Assembly: GCF_000382385.1 (NCBI RefSeq)
Contig: NZ_KB908328.1
Span: forward strand, 1-64,000
Origin: Segatella maculosa DSM 19339 = JCM 15638
GTDB lineage: Bacteria > Bacteroidota > Bacteroidia > Bacteroidales > Bacteroidaceae
Direction of reading: 5' to 3'
DNA length: 64,000 bases
Shown here: in pieces, positions 7,182-18,000 of the stretch
Position numbering within the stretch: the stretch's first letter is position 1
Layout: every line of letters begins with the position of its first letter
Made by a program: the position numbers and the translations under genes
The notes under the pieces: generated by a model
Databases searched by the model: none
Told to the model about the DNA's origin: nothing
What the model saw: only the letters and a program-made list of their open reading frames with translations

Positions 7182-8423
7182 TTACTTTTCAACCATTATC
7201 TCGCAGAGCTTTCTTTGCAGCACTCGCGCGTCAAGTACCGACATCTTGTGGTCCATAATGGCAAAGGTAAGCAGATGACCGTTGCTGTCTTGACAGTAAC
7301 CGGCAAGCGAACTGATACCGTAAGGGTGGGAGAGTGTGCCCGTTTTTCCGTGCACTTTGCCTTGCAATTTGGGGCTTGCCAGCTCACGACGCAGCGTACC
7401 GTCGATGCCGGAAACGGCCAGATGGTTGTCCAACATGCGGTAAATGGCCTTGTTGTGATAGCCATATCGCAGAACAGTGGTCAGCGTTCGGGGTGAAACT
7501 TGGTTGTGAATGCAGAGTCCGCAGGCGTCATGTATCACGTGAGAGGTGTCTCTTATGCCCAGTTCATTGCGCATGAAGCCACGCAGATAGGCCAGTCCGG
7601 TGGCGATAGGTTCGCCGTTCGGGTTGACATGATGGCCGATGGTGTAGAGCAAAGCCGTGGCCTGTGTGTTGGAACTGTTCTTCCACATGCGGTCGATGAC
7701 GCGGTCGATGGAACGGTAGAAACGGAAGATGCAATGCGAACCGCGTGGCGTTCGGCCCCGAACCACCTGCTCATCGTCAATAGAAATGCCCGCTGTTCGG
7801 AGCGTATGCTTGAGGGCTTTCTCAACACGTTCGGCTCCCCTGTAGAACAAACCATATCGGGAAAACGCCAAATCCCACGGATACCAGTGGACTTCGCTCT
7901 GCACCGGGGCTGTCAAAACAAGGTCGATGACGAGCCGACCGTCAAGTTTTCGGATGCCTTTACGGCGCAAGGCACGGGCAAACATGTCGAGGTCGGGCTC
8001 GTTCACCTGCGGATCCAAGCCGGCCTTGAAGCTGATGTCACCCTTGAAAGTGCCGTCTTTCGTGACGCCTTTTGTGTAAAGCGATGTGGTATAAAGATAT
8101 TTTGTGCCAAGCAAATGCAGTCCCGCTATGCCGCTCAGGAGCTTCAAACACGAGGCTGAAGGCTGCACCGTGTCTTCGTTACAGCCGTAAACGGGCTTCT
8201 CTGCCGTGAGGTCATAGACATGAAAACCAAAGGCCCCGGCCGGTCGGGGCAGTGCAGCAAAGTCGGAAAGTCGGTGCCGGAGTGCCGTGTCTACAGGGAT
8301 ATTGCCTGCCTCGGAGTCCGTTCCTGCCTGTCCGTTTCCTTTGTTCTTGCTGCCGCAACCGCCCATCATCGCGGCTGCGAGGGCTAGCATGAGCCCTATC
8401 CTGAAGCTTCTTTTGATGTCCAT
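7182..8423 (-). CDS. dacB: D-alanyl-D-alanine carboxypeptidase/endopeptidase, PBP4 (S13) family lipoprotein
   Basis: A low-molecular-mass penicillin-binding protein that trims or cleaves peptidoglycan cross-bridges in the periplasm. It is 413 aa from the ATG at 8423. The lipobox-like AAAMMGGCGSK near residue 28 suggests a lipoprotein, an uncommon choice for this family. All three serine-hydrolase motifs are visible: SxxK as SCLK in VQPSASCLKLL, SxN as SSN in WKNSSNTQAT, and KTG in VHGKTGTLSH. An open frame extends 81 codons upstream but crosses the promoter and the divergent thrE promoter, so I reject that start. TACTTTTG at 8445-8452 lies 21 nt upstream. Symbol assigned by family. Confidence 0.85.
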   Translation of the reverse strand: MDIKRSFRIGLMLALAAAMMGGCGSKNKGNGQAGTDSEAGNIPVDTALRHRLSDFAALPRPAGAFGFHVYDLTAEKPVYGCNEDTVQPSASCLKLLSGIAGLHLLGTKYLYTTSLYTKGVTKDGTFKGDISFKAGLDPQVNEPDLDMFARALRRKGIRKLDGRLVIDLVLTAPVQSEVHWYPWDLAFSRYGLFYRGAERVEKALKHTLRTAGISIDDEQVVRGRTPRGSHCIFRFYRSIDRVIDRMWKNSSNTQATALLYTIGHHVNPNGEPIATGLAYLRGFMRNELGIRDTSHVIHDACGLCIHNQVSPRTLTTVLRYGYHNKAIYRMLDNHLAVSGIDGTLRRELASPKLQGKVHGKTGTLSHPYGISSLAGYCQDSNGHLLTFAIMDHKMSVLDARVLQRKLCEIMVEK

Positions 8424-8444
8424 TGCTTTGTTTTTGTCGTCATG

Positions 8445-8452
8445 CAAAAGTA
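8445..8452 (-). promoter_or_regulatory. TAnnTTTG promoter of the PBP4-like gene
   Basis: The minus strand reads TACTTTTG, 21 nt before the ATG at 8423. Confidence 0.6.
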
Positions 8453-8527
8453 ATAAAAAAACTTGAAACGGGCTGTTTCGGCGTGCGAATAATCGAGATA
8501 GGGCCGACCATATTCGGAAAAAAGCAT

Positions 8528-8535
8528 TAACTTTG
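8528..8535 (+). promoter_or_regulatory. TAnnTTTG promoter of the ThrE-like gene
   Basis: TAACTTTGC stands 22 nt before the ATG at 8558, divergent from the promoter at 8445-8452. Confidence 0.6.
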
Positions 8536-8557
8536 CACCGCAATTCAGACAAAGACA

Positions 8558-9958
8558 ATGAAAGATAGCATCGTATTGAAAGAACATGAGGAGGTTGTGA
8601 ACCGCAAATTGGGCCTCCTTTTACAGACAGGTTGTCTGCTGATGGAGTGCTCTGCCGACACGACACGCATCATGCGGACCCTCAAAAGAACCATCGCTTT
8701 CCTCGGACTTCGCAACGAAAACCTTCATCTCTACGTCAACTACGACATCTTGATGGTGAATTATCACGACGACACCCACTCGTTTACGAAGTTCCAACAC
8801 TGTAAACGACACATCATCGACATGGCCGTTATCTCCGAAATGAGCCGACTTTCATGGAGTTGTATCAAGGAAAACCTCTCTTTGGACGCCTATGCGGAGA
8901 GGCTGCATCAGCTGGGTAAGAAGAAAAACCGGTACACGCCGTGGGAAGTATCCATTGGAAGTGGCTTCGCATGTGGCGGCTTTTGCGTTCAATTCGGTTG
9001 TGACTGGACATCGTTTTTCTATGCATCTATCGCCGCAATATTGGGCTTTCGGCTCAAGATGTTCCTTGCGAAGAAGGGCACGAATGCCTATGCCGGCATC
9101 GGAATCTCAGCCTTTGTGGCAACGATGTTGGCCTGGCTTTTCACGTTTCTCTCAGTGGGTCCGGTGGCTCATGCAGTGCCTGCGTTTCTCCATTCGGCCA
9201 CTCCTTGGCACCCGTTGCTGGCCTGTGCGCTCTTCATTGTGCCCGGAGTGCCGCTGATCAACTTTGTGAGCGACATGCTCGACGGCCACATTCAGACTGG
9301 CATCACGCGGGCTTTGAACACGCTAATCATGGTGGGAGCGATGTCATTCGGCATCGCCTGCGCCATTAAAATATGCGGAATAGACAACTTCGTGACCGAC
9401 CTTCCGATCACACCTCACCACAATTATTTTGAATATGCCATTGCCGCAGCCATCTCGGCCATGGGTTTCTCGATGATATACAACACACCTCGCCGTCTGC
9501 TTCCAGTCATTGCGGTGGGCGGAATCATTGCCGTTTGCTGTCGGAATTTCGTGAACTTAGGAGCCAGCAACGGTAACATTGGCCTCGACCAAGGCGTGAT
9601 TATCGGTTCGTTGACAGGCTCCATGCTCGTCAGTCTCATTATTACTCGCGCCCAACATTGGTTCCATACGCCCCATCAATGCATCTCCATACCGAGCGTT
9701 ATCCCCATGGTTCCGGGCGTATTGATGTATCGTGCGCTCTTTGCCTTCATCGAAATGACGGGCGTTATCGGTCAAGTGACGGTGGCCATGAACAATCTTA
9801 TCAAGGCTTCGCTCGTCATCTTGTGCATTGCTTTGGGCGTGGCTTTGCCTCATATCTTCGTGCATCGGTTGCTTGAAAGCAAGCGTAAGCAACGTCTCTA
9901 CGACTTGCTTTGCGAGCGACATCGCATCAATAAAGAGCAAAAGTTGCAGGAGAAGTGA
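8558..9958 (+). CDS. threonine/serine exporter family protein (fused ThrE/YjjP-YjjB type)
   Basis: A 466-aa inner-membrane protein. The N-terminal soluble part (residues about 1-120) carries the DUF1212 pattern LLLQTGCLLMECSADTTRIMRT. It is followed by a first set of hydrophobic helices (about 130-270), then a second, DUF3815-like set with GAASP-like turns (FVNLGASNGNIGLDQGVIIGSLTG, IPSVIPMVPGVLMYRALF). Many bacteria split these halves into YjjP and YjjB; here they are fused as in actinobacterial ThrE. The likely activity is proton-coupled efflux of threonine/serine or, by analogy with YjjPB, succinate, so the substrate is unproven. A charged tail (ESKRKQRLYDLLCERHRINKEQK) follows the last helix. 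It has its own promoter and stands alone. Confidence 0.85.
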   Translation: MKDSIVLKEHEEVVNRKLGLLLQTGCLLMECSADTTRIMRTLKRTIAFLGLRNENLHLYVNYDILMVNYHDDTHSFTKFQHCKRHIIDMAVISEMSRLSWSCIKENLSLDAYAERLHQLGKKKNRYTPWEVSIGSGFACGGFCVQFGCDWTSFFYASIAAILGFRLKMFLAKKGTNAYAGIGISAFVATMLAWLFTFLSVGPVAHAVPAFLHSATPWHPLLACALFIVPGVPLINFVSDMLDGHIQTGITRALNTLIMVGAMSFGIACAIKICGIDNFVTDLPITPHHNYFEYAIAAAISAMGFSMIYNTPRRLLPVIAVGGIIAVCCRNFVNLGASNGNIGLDQGVIIGSLTGSMLVSLIITRAQHWFHTPHQCISIPSVIPMVPGVLMYRALFAFIEMTGVIGQVTVAMNNLIKASLVILCIALGVALPHIFVHRLLESKRKQRLYDLLCERHRINKEQKLQEK

Positions 9959-10002
9959 CCCGCTTCGGGTGCTTCTGTCTGCAAAACAGCCGAAACACGT
10001 AG

Positions 10003-11409
<1,407 letters not shown>

Positions 11410-11452
11410 GAGCGAAGTTCCTGTTTCGAACAACGCATTATTAATAACATGG

Positions 11453-11487
11453 AAAAAGTGTCCGACCACATTCGGGCACTTTTTTTA
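11453..11487 (+). terminator. Rho-independent terminator of eno
   Basis: AAAAAGTGTCCGA pairs with TTCGGGCACTTTTTTT (one G-U wobble) around a short loop, ending in a run of T. It lies 44 bp after the enolase stop. Confidence 0.85.
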
Positions 11488-11793
11488 TGATTTATGCCTT
11501 CCGAAACTACCCCTACCGGTTTATAGCGGAGTGCAAATTACGCATCAATACGGCTGGTTCTGTTGTTCTTTTTAAGCCATAGAAAGGGAAACAAGTCCTC
11601 CATACGCTCCCCACGCCCATAACCATTACCCTGTATAACAACAAAATCCGGGGAGAAAAGCCACGTACTAATTGCCATGGAAAAGGTAAGAATGAACCCA
11701 AATAAAGCAACAAATATTCTCCATTCATATTCAACTGTGCCGAGAAAACGGATATTTTAGCGACGAAAGCGGCTGCAAATGAAAAAAAATATG
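11488..11793. other. intergenic, no gene seen
   Basis: About 300 bp between the eno terminator and the licD promoter. The only open frame (minus, 11513-11833) has no recognisable features and crosses the licD promoter and start, so I do not call it. I see no repeat module or RNA gene. Confidence 0.5.
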
Positions 11794-11801
11794 TAAGTTT
11801 G
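11794..11801 (+). promoter_or_regulatory. TAnnTTTG promoter giving a leaderless licD-like mRNA
   Basis: TAAGTTTG ends only 5 nt before the ATG at 11807. In Bacteroidetes the start of transcription falls a few bases after this element, so the mRNA would begin at or next to the start codon. Confidence 0.6.
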
Positions 11802-11806
11802 CAGCT

Positions 11807-12694
11807 ATGCAAGAGGTGACAAAAGAACTCCAACCACGGTGGAACGCCGTTATCATTGACGTGCTTTCGGTCTTTATCCGCATCTGCGAAGCGCAGGGAC
11901 TACGCTATTTCTGCGCGGGAGGAACGGCCATTGGGGCCGTGCGCCATCAGGGAATGATTCCTTGGGACGACGATATCGACGTGTTCATGCCGCGTCCCGA
12001 CTACGACCGCTTCCTTGCTTTGGCGGCCCATTCGATGCCCGAAGGCTACGAAGTACTGTCACCTTACGCGACGAAAGACTATCCGATGTACTTCGCCAAG
12101 ATGTGTAATGCACGCACAACGCTGCTCGAAAACGAGCGAATACCCTGCGTCTTCGGACTCTATATCGACATCTTTCCCTTGGACGGTGCCTGCGACGACG
12201 TGGAAACATGCTATCGGGAGAAACGCCGTTTCAAGCGGTTGATGAACAAACTGGAGGCCGTTTCCACGCACAACAGCTTCGGTGAGTACGTTGGTCTGCT
12301 GGCGAAGCGGCGCGAATGGGGTCGTTTTGCCGTGAAGACCGTGGCTTTTTGCTGTCGTTCGTGGCTCAGACGGTGGCTCTTGAAACAGATGGACAGCATC
12401 GCATACGGCCATGATTACGCCATGTCTTCAAGGGTTGTCACCTACAGCGGGGCCTATCAACGGCAGGAAATCTACCCGAAAGCATGGCTCGAAACGCCGC
12501 AGATGTTTGCCTTCGAGGGCCTCATGGTGAACCTGCCCCACGACTACGACGCCTATCTCCGCCATTTCTTCGGCGATTACATGACGCTTCCGCCCGTGGA
12601 ACAGCGGGCCTCGCATCACCAAAAGGTATTTTTCGACCTTGACAAACGCCTCGATTTGAAAGCTATCAAACGCATATTGAACCTCAAAAAATGA
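11807..12694 (+). CDS. LicD family phosphotransferase
   Basis: LicD-type enzymes transfer phosphorylcholine or other phospho-linked groups from CDP-activated donors to cell-surface glycans. The 295-aa protein has the family core CAGGTAIGAVRHQGMIPWDDDIDVFMPRPDY at residues about 35-65, including the acidic metal-binding DDDID of the nucleotidyltransferase-like fold, and YIDIFPLDG near residue 125. It begins a three-gene operon: its stop overlaps the next ATG (ATGA), and that next gene makes a CDP-activated alcohol or sugar. The donor is therefore probably CDP-linked; choline use is not shown. No Shine-Dalgarno is present because the mRNA appears to be leaderless. Confidence 0.88.
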   Translation: MQEVTKELQPRWNAVIIDVLSVFIRICEAQGLRYFCAGGTAIGAVRHQGMIPWDDDIDVFMPRPDYDRFLALAAHSMPEGYEVLSPYATKDYPMYFAKMCNARTTLLENERIPCVFGLYIDIFPLDGACDDVETCYREKRRFKRLMNKLEAVSTHNSFGEYVGLLAKRREWGRFAVKTVAFCCRSWLRRWLLKQMDSIAYGHDYAMSSRVVTYSGAYQRQEIYPKAWLETPQMFAFEGLMVNLPHDYDAYLRHFFGDYMTLPPVEQRASHHQKVFFDLDKRLDLKAIKRILNLKK

Positions 12695-13410
12695 ACATTG
12701 CCGTTATATTTGCCGGTGGATCGGGACTTCGGATGCATACGAAATCGAAGCCAAAACAGTTTCTCGATCTCAATGGAAAGCCCATTATCATCTATACTTT
12801 GGAGCTTTTCGACAACCATCCCTTGATAGATGCCATCGTTGTTGCCTGCATCGAAGGGTGGATTCCCTATCTGGAAAAGCAGCTAAAGAAGTTTGAAATC
12901 AACAAAGTGGTAAGCATTGTGCCCGGCGGAACGACCGGACAAGACTCCATTTACAACGGACTTTGCGCCGCAGAAGCCTATGCAAAGGGCGACAATGCCA
13001 CGGTGTTGATACACGATGGTGTACGACCTTTGATCACTGAAACAACGATAACCGACAATATAAATAAGGTGGAAGCGTGCGGATCGTGCATCACCTGCGT
13101 TCCTGCAACAGAGAGTTTCGTTGTCAAACAAGCTGATGGAAGCCTCGAAATTCCGCCGAGATCGGCCTCTCTGATAGCCCGTGCACCGCAGTCATTCAAG
13201 CTGAATGACATTCTTACAGCCCACAGAAAGGCCATCAAGGAAGGCCGCCATGACTACATAGACTCGTGCACCATGATGAATAGTCAGGGCATGACGCTGG
13301 GCACAATCATTGGTCCGATGGAGAACATCAAGATAACCACGCCGACAGACTTCTTTGTTTTGCGGGCCATGGTGAAGGTGCATGAAGACCAACAGATATT
13401 CGGTTTATAG
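12691..13410 (+). CDS. IspD/TarI family CTP-dependent cytidylyltransferase
   Basis: Couples CTP to a phosphorylated polyol. The 239-aa protein has the N-terminal GxG loop (FAGGSGLRM, then KSKPKQFLDLNGKPI) and the family stretches IVPGGTTGQDSIYNG and VLIHDGVRPLI (Asp/Arg of the active site). It resembles TarI (D-ribitol-5-phosphate cytidylyltransferase) more than chain-length-typical IspD in its KSKPKQF loop, and its neighbours (LicD and an SDR enzyme) fit TarI-like surface-polymer work rather than isoprenoid synthesis. It overlaps the licD stop by 4 bp. I cannot exclude IspD activity. No gene symbol is given because the substrate is inferred. Confidence 0.85.
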   Translation: MNIAVIFAGGSGLRMHTKSKPKQFLDLNGKPIIIYTLELFDNHPLIDAIVVACIEGWIPYLEKQLKKFEINKVVSIVPGGTTGQDSIYNGLCAAEAYAKGDNATVLIHDGVRPLITETTITDNINKVEACGSCITCVPATESFVVKQADGSLEIPPRSASLIARAPQSFKLNDILTAHRKAIKEGRHDYIDSCTMMNSQGMTLGTIIGPMENIKITTPTDFFVLRAMVKVHEDQQIFGL

Positions 13411-13420
13411 GTTGTTTGGC

Positions 13421-14455
13421 ATGAATAAGGTTTTAGAAAACGATATCAAGGCCTTCAAAACGCATTTCGAACTTGGCTCATCTTTGGTCGGAACGACGGT
13501 TTGCGTAACGGGAGCGACGGGCCTTTTGGGCAGTTTGGCAGTGAAATGCCTGCTGAGTATCGGTGCAAAAGTGGTGGCCGTCGTTCGCGATGTGGCCAAG
13601 GCCGGACGCGTGTTGGGTGCCGAAAGCGACCAGCTTCGCTATTATGTCTACGATTTTTCGTCGGACAACGGAACCTTCATGCCTCCCGTTGCAGTGGATT
13701 ATGTCCTTCATTTCGCCGCTCCAACGGCTTCCAAGTATTTTATAGACAAGCCGGTAGAGACTATCGACACGGTGTATCGCGGCACAAAAGCCGTGTTGTC
13801 GTATGCCATGGAACAGCCTTTGAAGTCGTTGGTCTTTGCCTCTACGCTCGAAATCTACGGCACGATAACCGACGATTCTACCCCCATTACGGAAGAAGTG
13901 CAGGGCTATATCGACCCCATGTCGGTGCGCAGCAGTTACCCGATGGCTAAAAGACTCGCCGAAACCCTGTGCCATAGCTATGCCAAGGAGCACGGATGCC
14001 CGGTCAAGATAGCCCGTTTGGCGCAGGTATTTGGCGCAGGTGTGGCCCCTGACGACACGCGTGTGTTTGCCCAATTCGCCCGTTGTGTCATTCAAAATCA
14101 AGACATCACGCTTCACACAACGGGCGACCTTTGCCGCTGTTATTGCTACACCATGGATGCCATTTCGGGCATTCTGTATGTCATGTTGAAAGGAACGGCC
14201 GGCGAAGCGTATAACGTTTCCAACCGCGAAACCTATATTTCGATTCGCGAAATGGCCGAGATGGTGTGCCGAGAGTTCGGTTCTTCCATTCGCACGGTGG
14301 TCAGGTTGCAAGGCGACATGGGCTATTCTCCGACGACAAAGCTGCTGCTTTCGGCCGCAAAATTAGAGGCCTTGGGCTGGAAACCGCGGTACGATTTGCA
14401 CGAAATGTACGACAGATTGATAAGCTCCATGAGGGAAACGACGGCGGCACTTTGA
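13421..14455 (+). CDS. NAD(P)-dependent epimerase/dehydratase (extended SDR)
   Basis: A 344-aa extended short-chain dehydrogenase. The Rossmann glycine motif is VTGATGLLGS near residue 30, the downstream motif is LHFAAPT, and the catalytic tyrosine and lysine are in SSYPMAKRLAE (YxxxK). The C-terminal sugar-binding half includes AYNVSNRETYISIREMAEM. It is the last gene of the licD-like operon and probably modifies a nucleotide-activated sugar used by it. I prefer the ATG at 13421 (MNKVLENDI), 10 bp after the previous stop; an in-frame ATG at 13382 would overlap the cytidylyltransferase by 29 bp. The exact substrate (for example UDP-glucuronate or a CDP-sugar) cannot be read from sequence. A composite repeat begins right after its stop. 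Confidence 0.82.
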   Translation: MNKVLENDIKAFKTHFELGSSLVGTTVCVTGATGLLGSLAVKCLLSIGAKVVAVVRDVAKAGRVLGAESDQLRYYVYDFSSDNGTFMPPVAVDYVLHFAAPTASKYFIDKPVETIDTVYRGTKAVLSYAMEQPLKSLVFASTLEIYGTITDDSTPITEEVQGYIDPMSVRSSYPMAKRLAETLCHSYAKEHGCPVKIARLAQVFGAGVAPDDTRVFAQFARCVIQNQDITLHTTGDLCRCYCYTMDAISGILYVMLKGTAGEAYNVSNRETYISIREMAEMVCREFGSSIRTVVRLQGDMGYSPTTKLLLSAAKLEALGWKPRYDLHEMYDRLISSMRETTAAL

Positions 14456-14970
14456 ATATTGAACATTGAAGTTTGAGTATTGAACTTTGAAGTTTGGGGG
14501 CTTTGAACATTGAAGTGTGAACTTTGAACTTTAGGATCAGCCCTATTAAAAAATGATTTGTAGGCAAGAGGCGTGTAGGGACGCACGGCTCGTGCGTCCG
14601 CGCAAGGTTAATAACAAACAAACAGCACGGTTGTTGGAGCGAATGCACGCAGCATTTTGAGCGGACGCACGGACCGTGCGTCCCTACATACGCCTAATCG
14701 GTTTTTCATATCAGCCATTTTACGCGATGAAATGGCTGAGATTGCACAGTGAAATGGGTCATATTGCGCGGTAATATGGCTGACATTGGAACGCAGAATG
14801 CAAGTCGTTGATTATCAATGTTGCCGACACTCCGTTCCGTTTGAATACATGTAGGGACGCACGGCCCGTGCGTCCGCTCGCGTTTCAGTTGACAATTGAC
14901 GCGTAAACGGGCGAACAAGTTGATTGTTGCGCAGCATGTAGGGACGCACGGCCCGTGCGTCCGCTCCGAT
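14456..14970. repeat. composite dispersed repeat, copy 3 (A-B-B'-C-linker-B-B)
   Basis: Module A covers about 14456-14535. Intact module-B palindromes stand at 14579-14599 (+, loop GCT), 14663-14683 (-, GAC), 14855-14875 (+, GCC) and 14942-14962 (+, GCC). Module C (about 14708-14795) carries CAGCCATTTTACGCGATGAA and GCGCGGTAATATGGCTGACA, followed by the linker AAGTCGTTGATTATCAATG. It fills the whole gap between the SDR gene and the convergent GH106 gene, and I see no gene in it. Confidence 0.88.
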
Positions 14971-15017
14971 GTCCATGCGTATTTGTCTCCCATCATTTAT
15001 CGATTGGGACCGTCACT

Positions 15018-18000
15018 TCACTTCAAACGATAGGCACGGAGCACGACGGGGCCCAGCAATCCCGATGGCCGAAGGGGTGAATCGGCCTTGTAAAAAGGAT
15101 AACTCGTGTAGGAGTGTGGCGTTTTCACGTTCGGTTGACTGTCGCCAATCAACCGATTCGGCCAGAGATTGGTGACCTTTACCTCCAAACAGTTAATGCC
15201 TTTGCGCAGTGCCGGCCTGATGTTTGCCACGTAAGGAGACTTCCAAAGCACGCCCATAGACCGGCCGTTGACGACGAGTTCGGCCATATCGCCCACCTTT
15301 CCCAAATCCAATGTCACCCTTGAAGCCCGTTTCAGCGTTTTGTCGAGCCGGAAGTGCGTGGTATAAACGGCTGTTCCCGAGAAGTATTTGACGGCGGTGT
15401 CGGCCAATTCAGTGTAAGAGCGCAATTTATCGAGGTGCATTGGGCCGGGACCGTCGGGCGTTTTGCCGAAAGAAACGTTCCAAGTTGTAGTCACGGGCCA
15501 CGTGCTGACGAGTTCTTCCCGTGGCGTTTCGAAATGTGTTAGCGTAGTCGGTTCGTCAAACACGACAAACAGCGCGTCGTTCTCCGTCAGATGGAGCCGG
15601 ACGGTCGTTTGTTCGTTCTCCATTCGATAGGCAACGGCCTCTGTTCTGCCCGTTTCGGGATGCCACAACCGCGGTCTGCGCCCCGTCACACGAAAGGCAA
15701 TGTCGGCCATTCGCTGTCGGGGGCGCATGTTGCCTATCCAATAGATTTCGGCTTCGGGTAAAGTGCGGTGGACAAAGCGTAGGTCTGACATATCATTACA
15801 GGTAACGTCGGGCCTCACGGCCATTGCCTTCAAAGCGTCTTCTACCCGCGATGCAACGAGAACATTGGGACGGTTGGTGTGCCATATGTCGTTTATCAAG
15901 CGGCGAAACTCTTCCTTGTCGCCCGTCAGCGATGGCTCCTCGACGGGTTCTTGGCCGCTGACGAACGCTCCCTGCCTGACCAATGCGGCAATCTTCCGCA
16001 GTACGGGAAGCGACATGCGGGCAGCATTCTTATCCAAGAAGAGCAAATGATAACGCGCTCCACTGGGTGTTTGCAGTCGATTGTCGTGACAAGAGACGAG
16101 ATGCATCAGTGCGTCGGCGTTGATATAATCGAAAGCGTAGCCTGACGGTATGTCGGGAAGCTGCCACGAGAAGATTCCGGTGATGCAATTGTCCTCACCG
16201 TAATAGTAAAGAACATCGGCCACGTTGTGCCCCTGCTGCAACAAATAAGAGCTACGTGCAAGGTAATTGATCCAAGGTTTGGCCTGATTGGCCCACGTTT
16301 CGTGCCGATTGAACCAATGACCATACTGCGCCAAGCCCAGACCCGGCCGCTTGTCGTCGACGGGTTGATGGGCCGAGTCGTGCAAGAAGAACTTGTTCAC
16401 GCCACAAGCCAATGCCAAATCGGCCACGGGTTTCAGGTTGCCGGGAAAGAAAGCATAGGCGCGGTTGTTCAATCCATCGACCGTGAAACTCTCGCAGGCG
16501 ACGATTGGCTTTCCATAAAGATGGGCCGTGGAAGCCGTTTCGCGGATATCGCATTCAGACATGACATGGTTTGCGCCGCCAGCACTGTCACGTGCCCAGA
16601 TGGCGGCCATCGGAACGTCGGCCCATTTCTTCACTTCCATTCCGTCAGCCAAATAAATACGGCCGTTCTCGTGCGACTCAAAGTAGGTCTTCATGCCCCA
16701 TTGCCTCAACACCCTTGCGGTTTGTCGGTACAGATTGTCGGCAATCAGTTCGCCGATGGTCTTGCGCCAATCCCACAGGAACTGTTCGCTCTGCCGCACA
16801 CTGCCAATGGGTTGCCCGGTCAATACTGGCAACCACTTGAGTAAACCGTAGCCGCGGCGTCTCTCAAACTCCTCGGCCATGCGCTCGGTCCACGTTTCCC
16901 ATCCCGCTTCATAGCTGTCGATGAGGAACGAACGAATACCTTTCGCCCCCATGTTTCCCTTAGTTGCCTGACGATACATCTGCAGATAGGTCGTAAGGTA
17001 ATCGGAAACGGCTGCCGAATCCAGCTTGTCGACTTCCAATCCCGTGGCTTCGGGCGGTGCCGGATGGTTTTTCTTCCCTGTAAGCGAGCAGCCGAAGCGA
17101 TAAATCCGCCATACACCTGCCGGGGCATTCCACGTCAAACGTCCGTCGGGAGCGACTTTGTCTGTCAGCAAGACAACATCGGCAGCCGAAGGTACATCGG
17201 CATCTTCGGGCGTTGCATAGCGCATCATGTCGTGCGGCGAGGCATAACCGGCCTTCTCCTCCGCGTGGTTTATCTTCGTCACGGGGTAGAATACCAACTC
17301 TGAGACCTTGATATCGCGGGCCGGTTTGGCTCCCCGCATCGCGGCTTCGAAGGTCTCTACGACAGGATTGTCAAACACAATGCGAAAGACCTTGGCCGTT
17401 GTGGGAGGGATTGTGACGGTCTGACAGACGATGCCACCGTGCGGAATGTCGCAAATACGGCGGAAATGCACGCCATCATCGCTCACCTCGACATGTTTCA
17501 ACACCGGCGCAGGCGCACAATACCAGTTGTGCCGCGCCCTGCCGTCGGCTATACGGACAGCTTTCATGGTCTGGGGTGTGGCAAAGCGATATTGTATCCA
17601 CGCATAACCGCGGCCGTCGTCGCGTGGCAAAGAAGACGCATTCGTCAGGTCACCGTCTGTCAACTGACCGACCGTAAAGCGGCCCCCGCTTGATTCCACG
17701 ACTGCGCCGAGCTGCGACAAGCTCCTGTCCGACGAGCTCAAGCGTACGCCCACCACGGCGATGTCATGGTAATAGCGGTCGGCTTCGGTCACACCTCCGG
17801 TCTTCAGGTTCTGATAGCGGCCGGGCATCTGATAAGGTTGAGGCAGCGATACCGTGATTTTCCGCCCGCCGTCAACGACAAATTCGCGCCACACCAACTT
17901 TTTCATCGCGCGTGCGGGGCTGACCCACGGACCACCGGTATTGCTCCAGCCCGGCGCACTCGTAATACCGCCCTCCATCTGCAGCGAGTCGAGAAGATGC

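Noticed and set aside
11513-11833. 106-aa minus ORF in the eno/licD gap
   Set aside because: Crosses the licD promoter and start codon, has no recognised motif.
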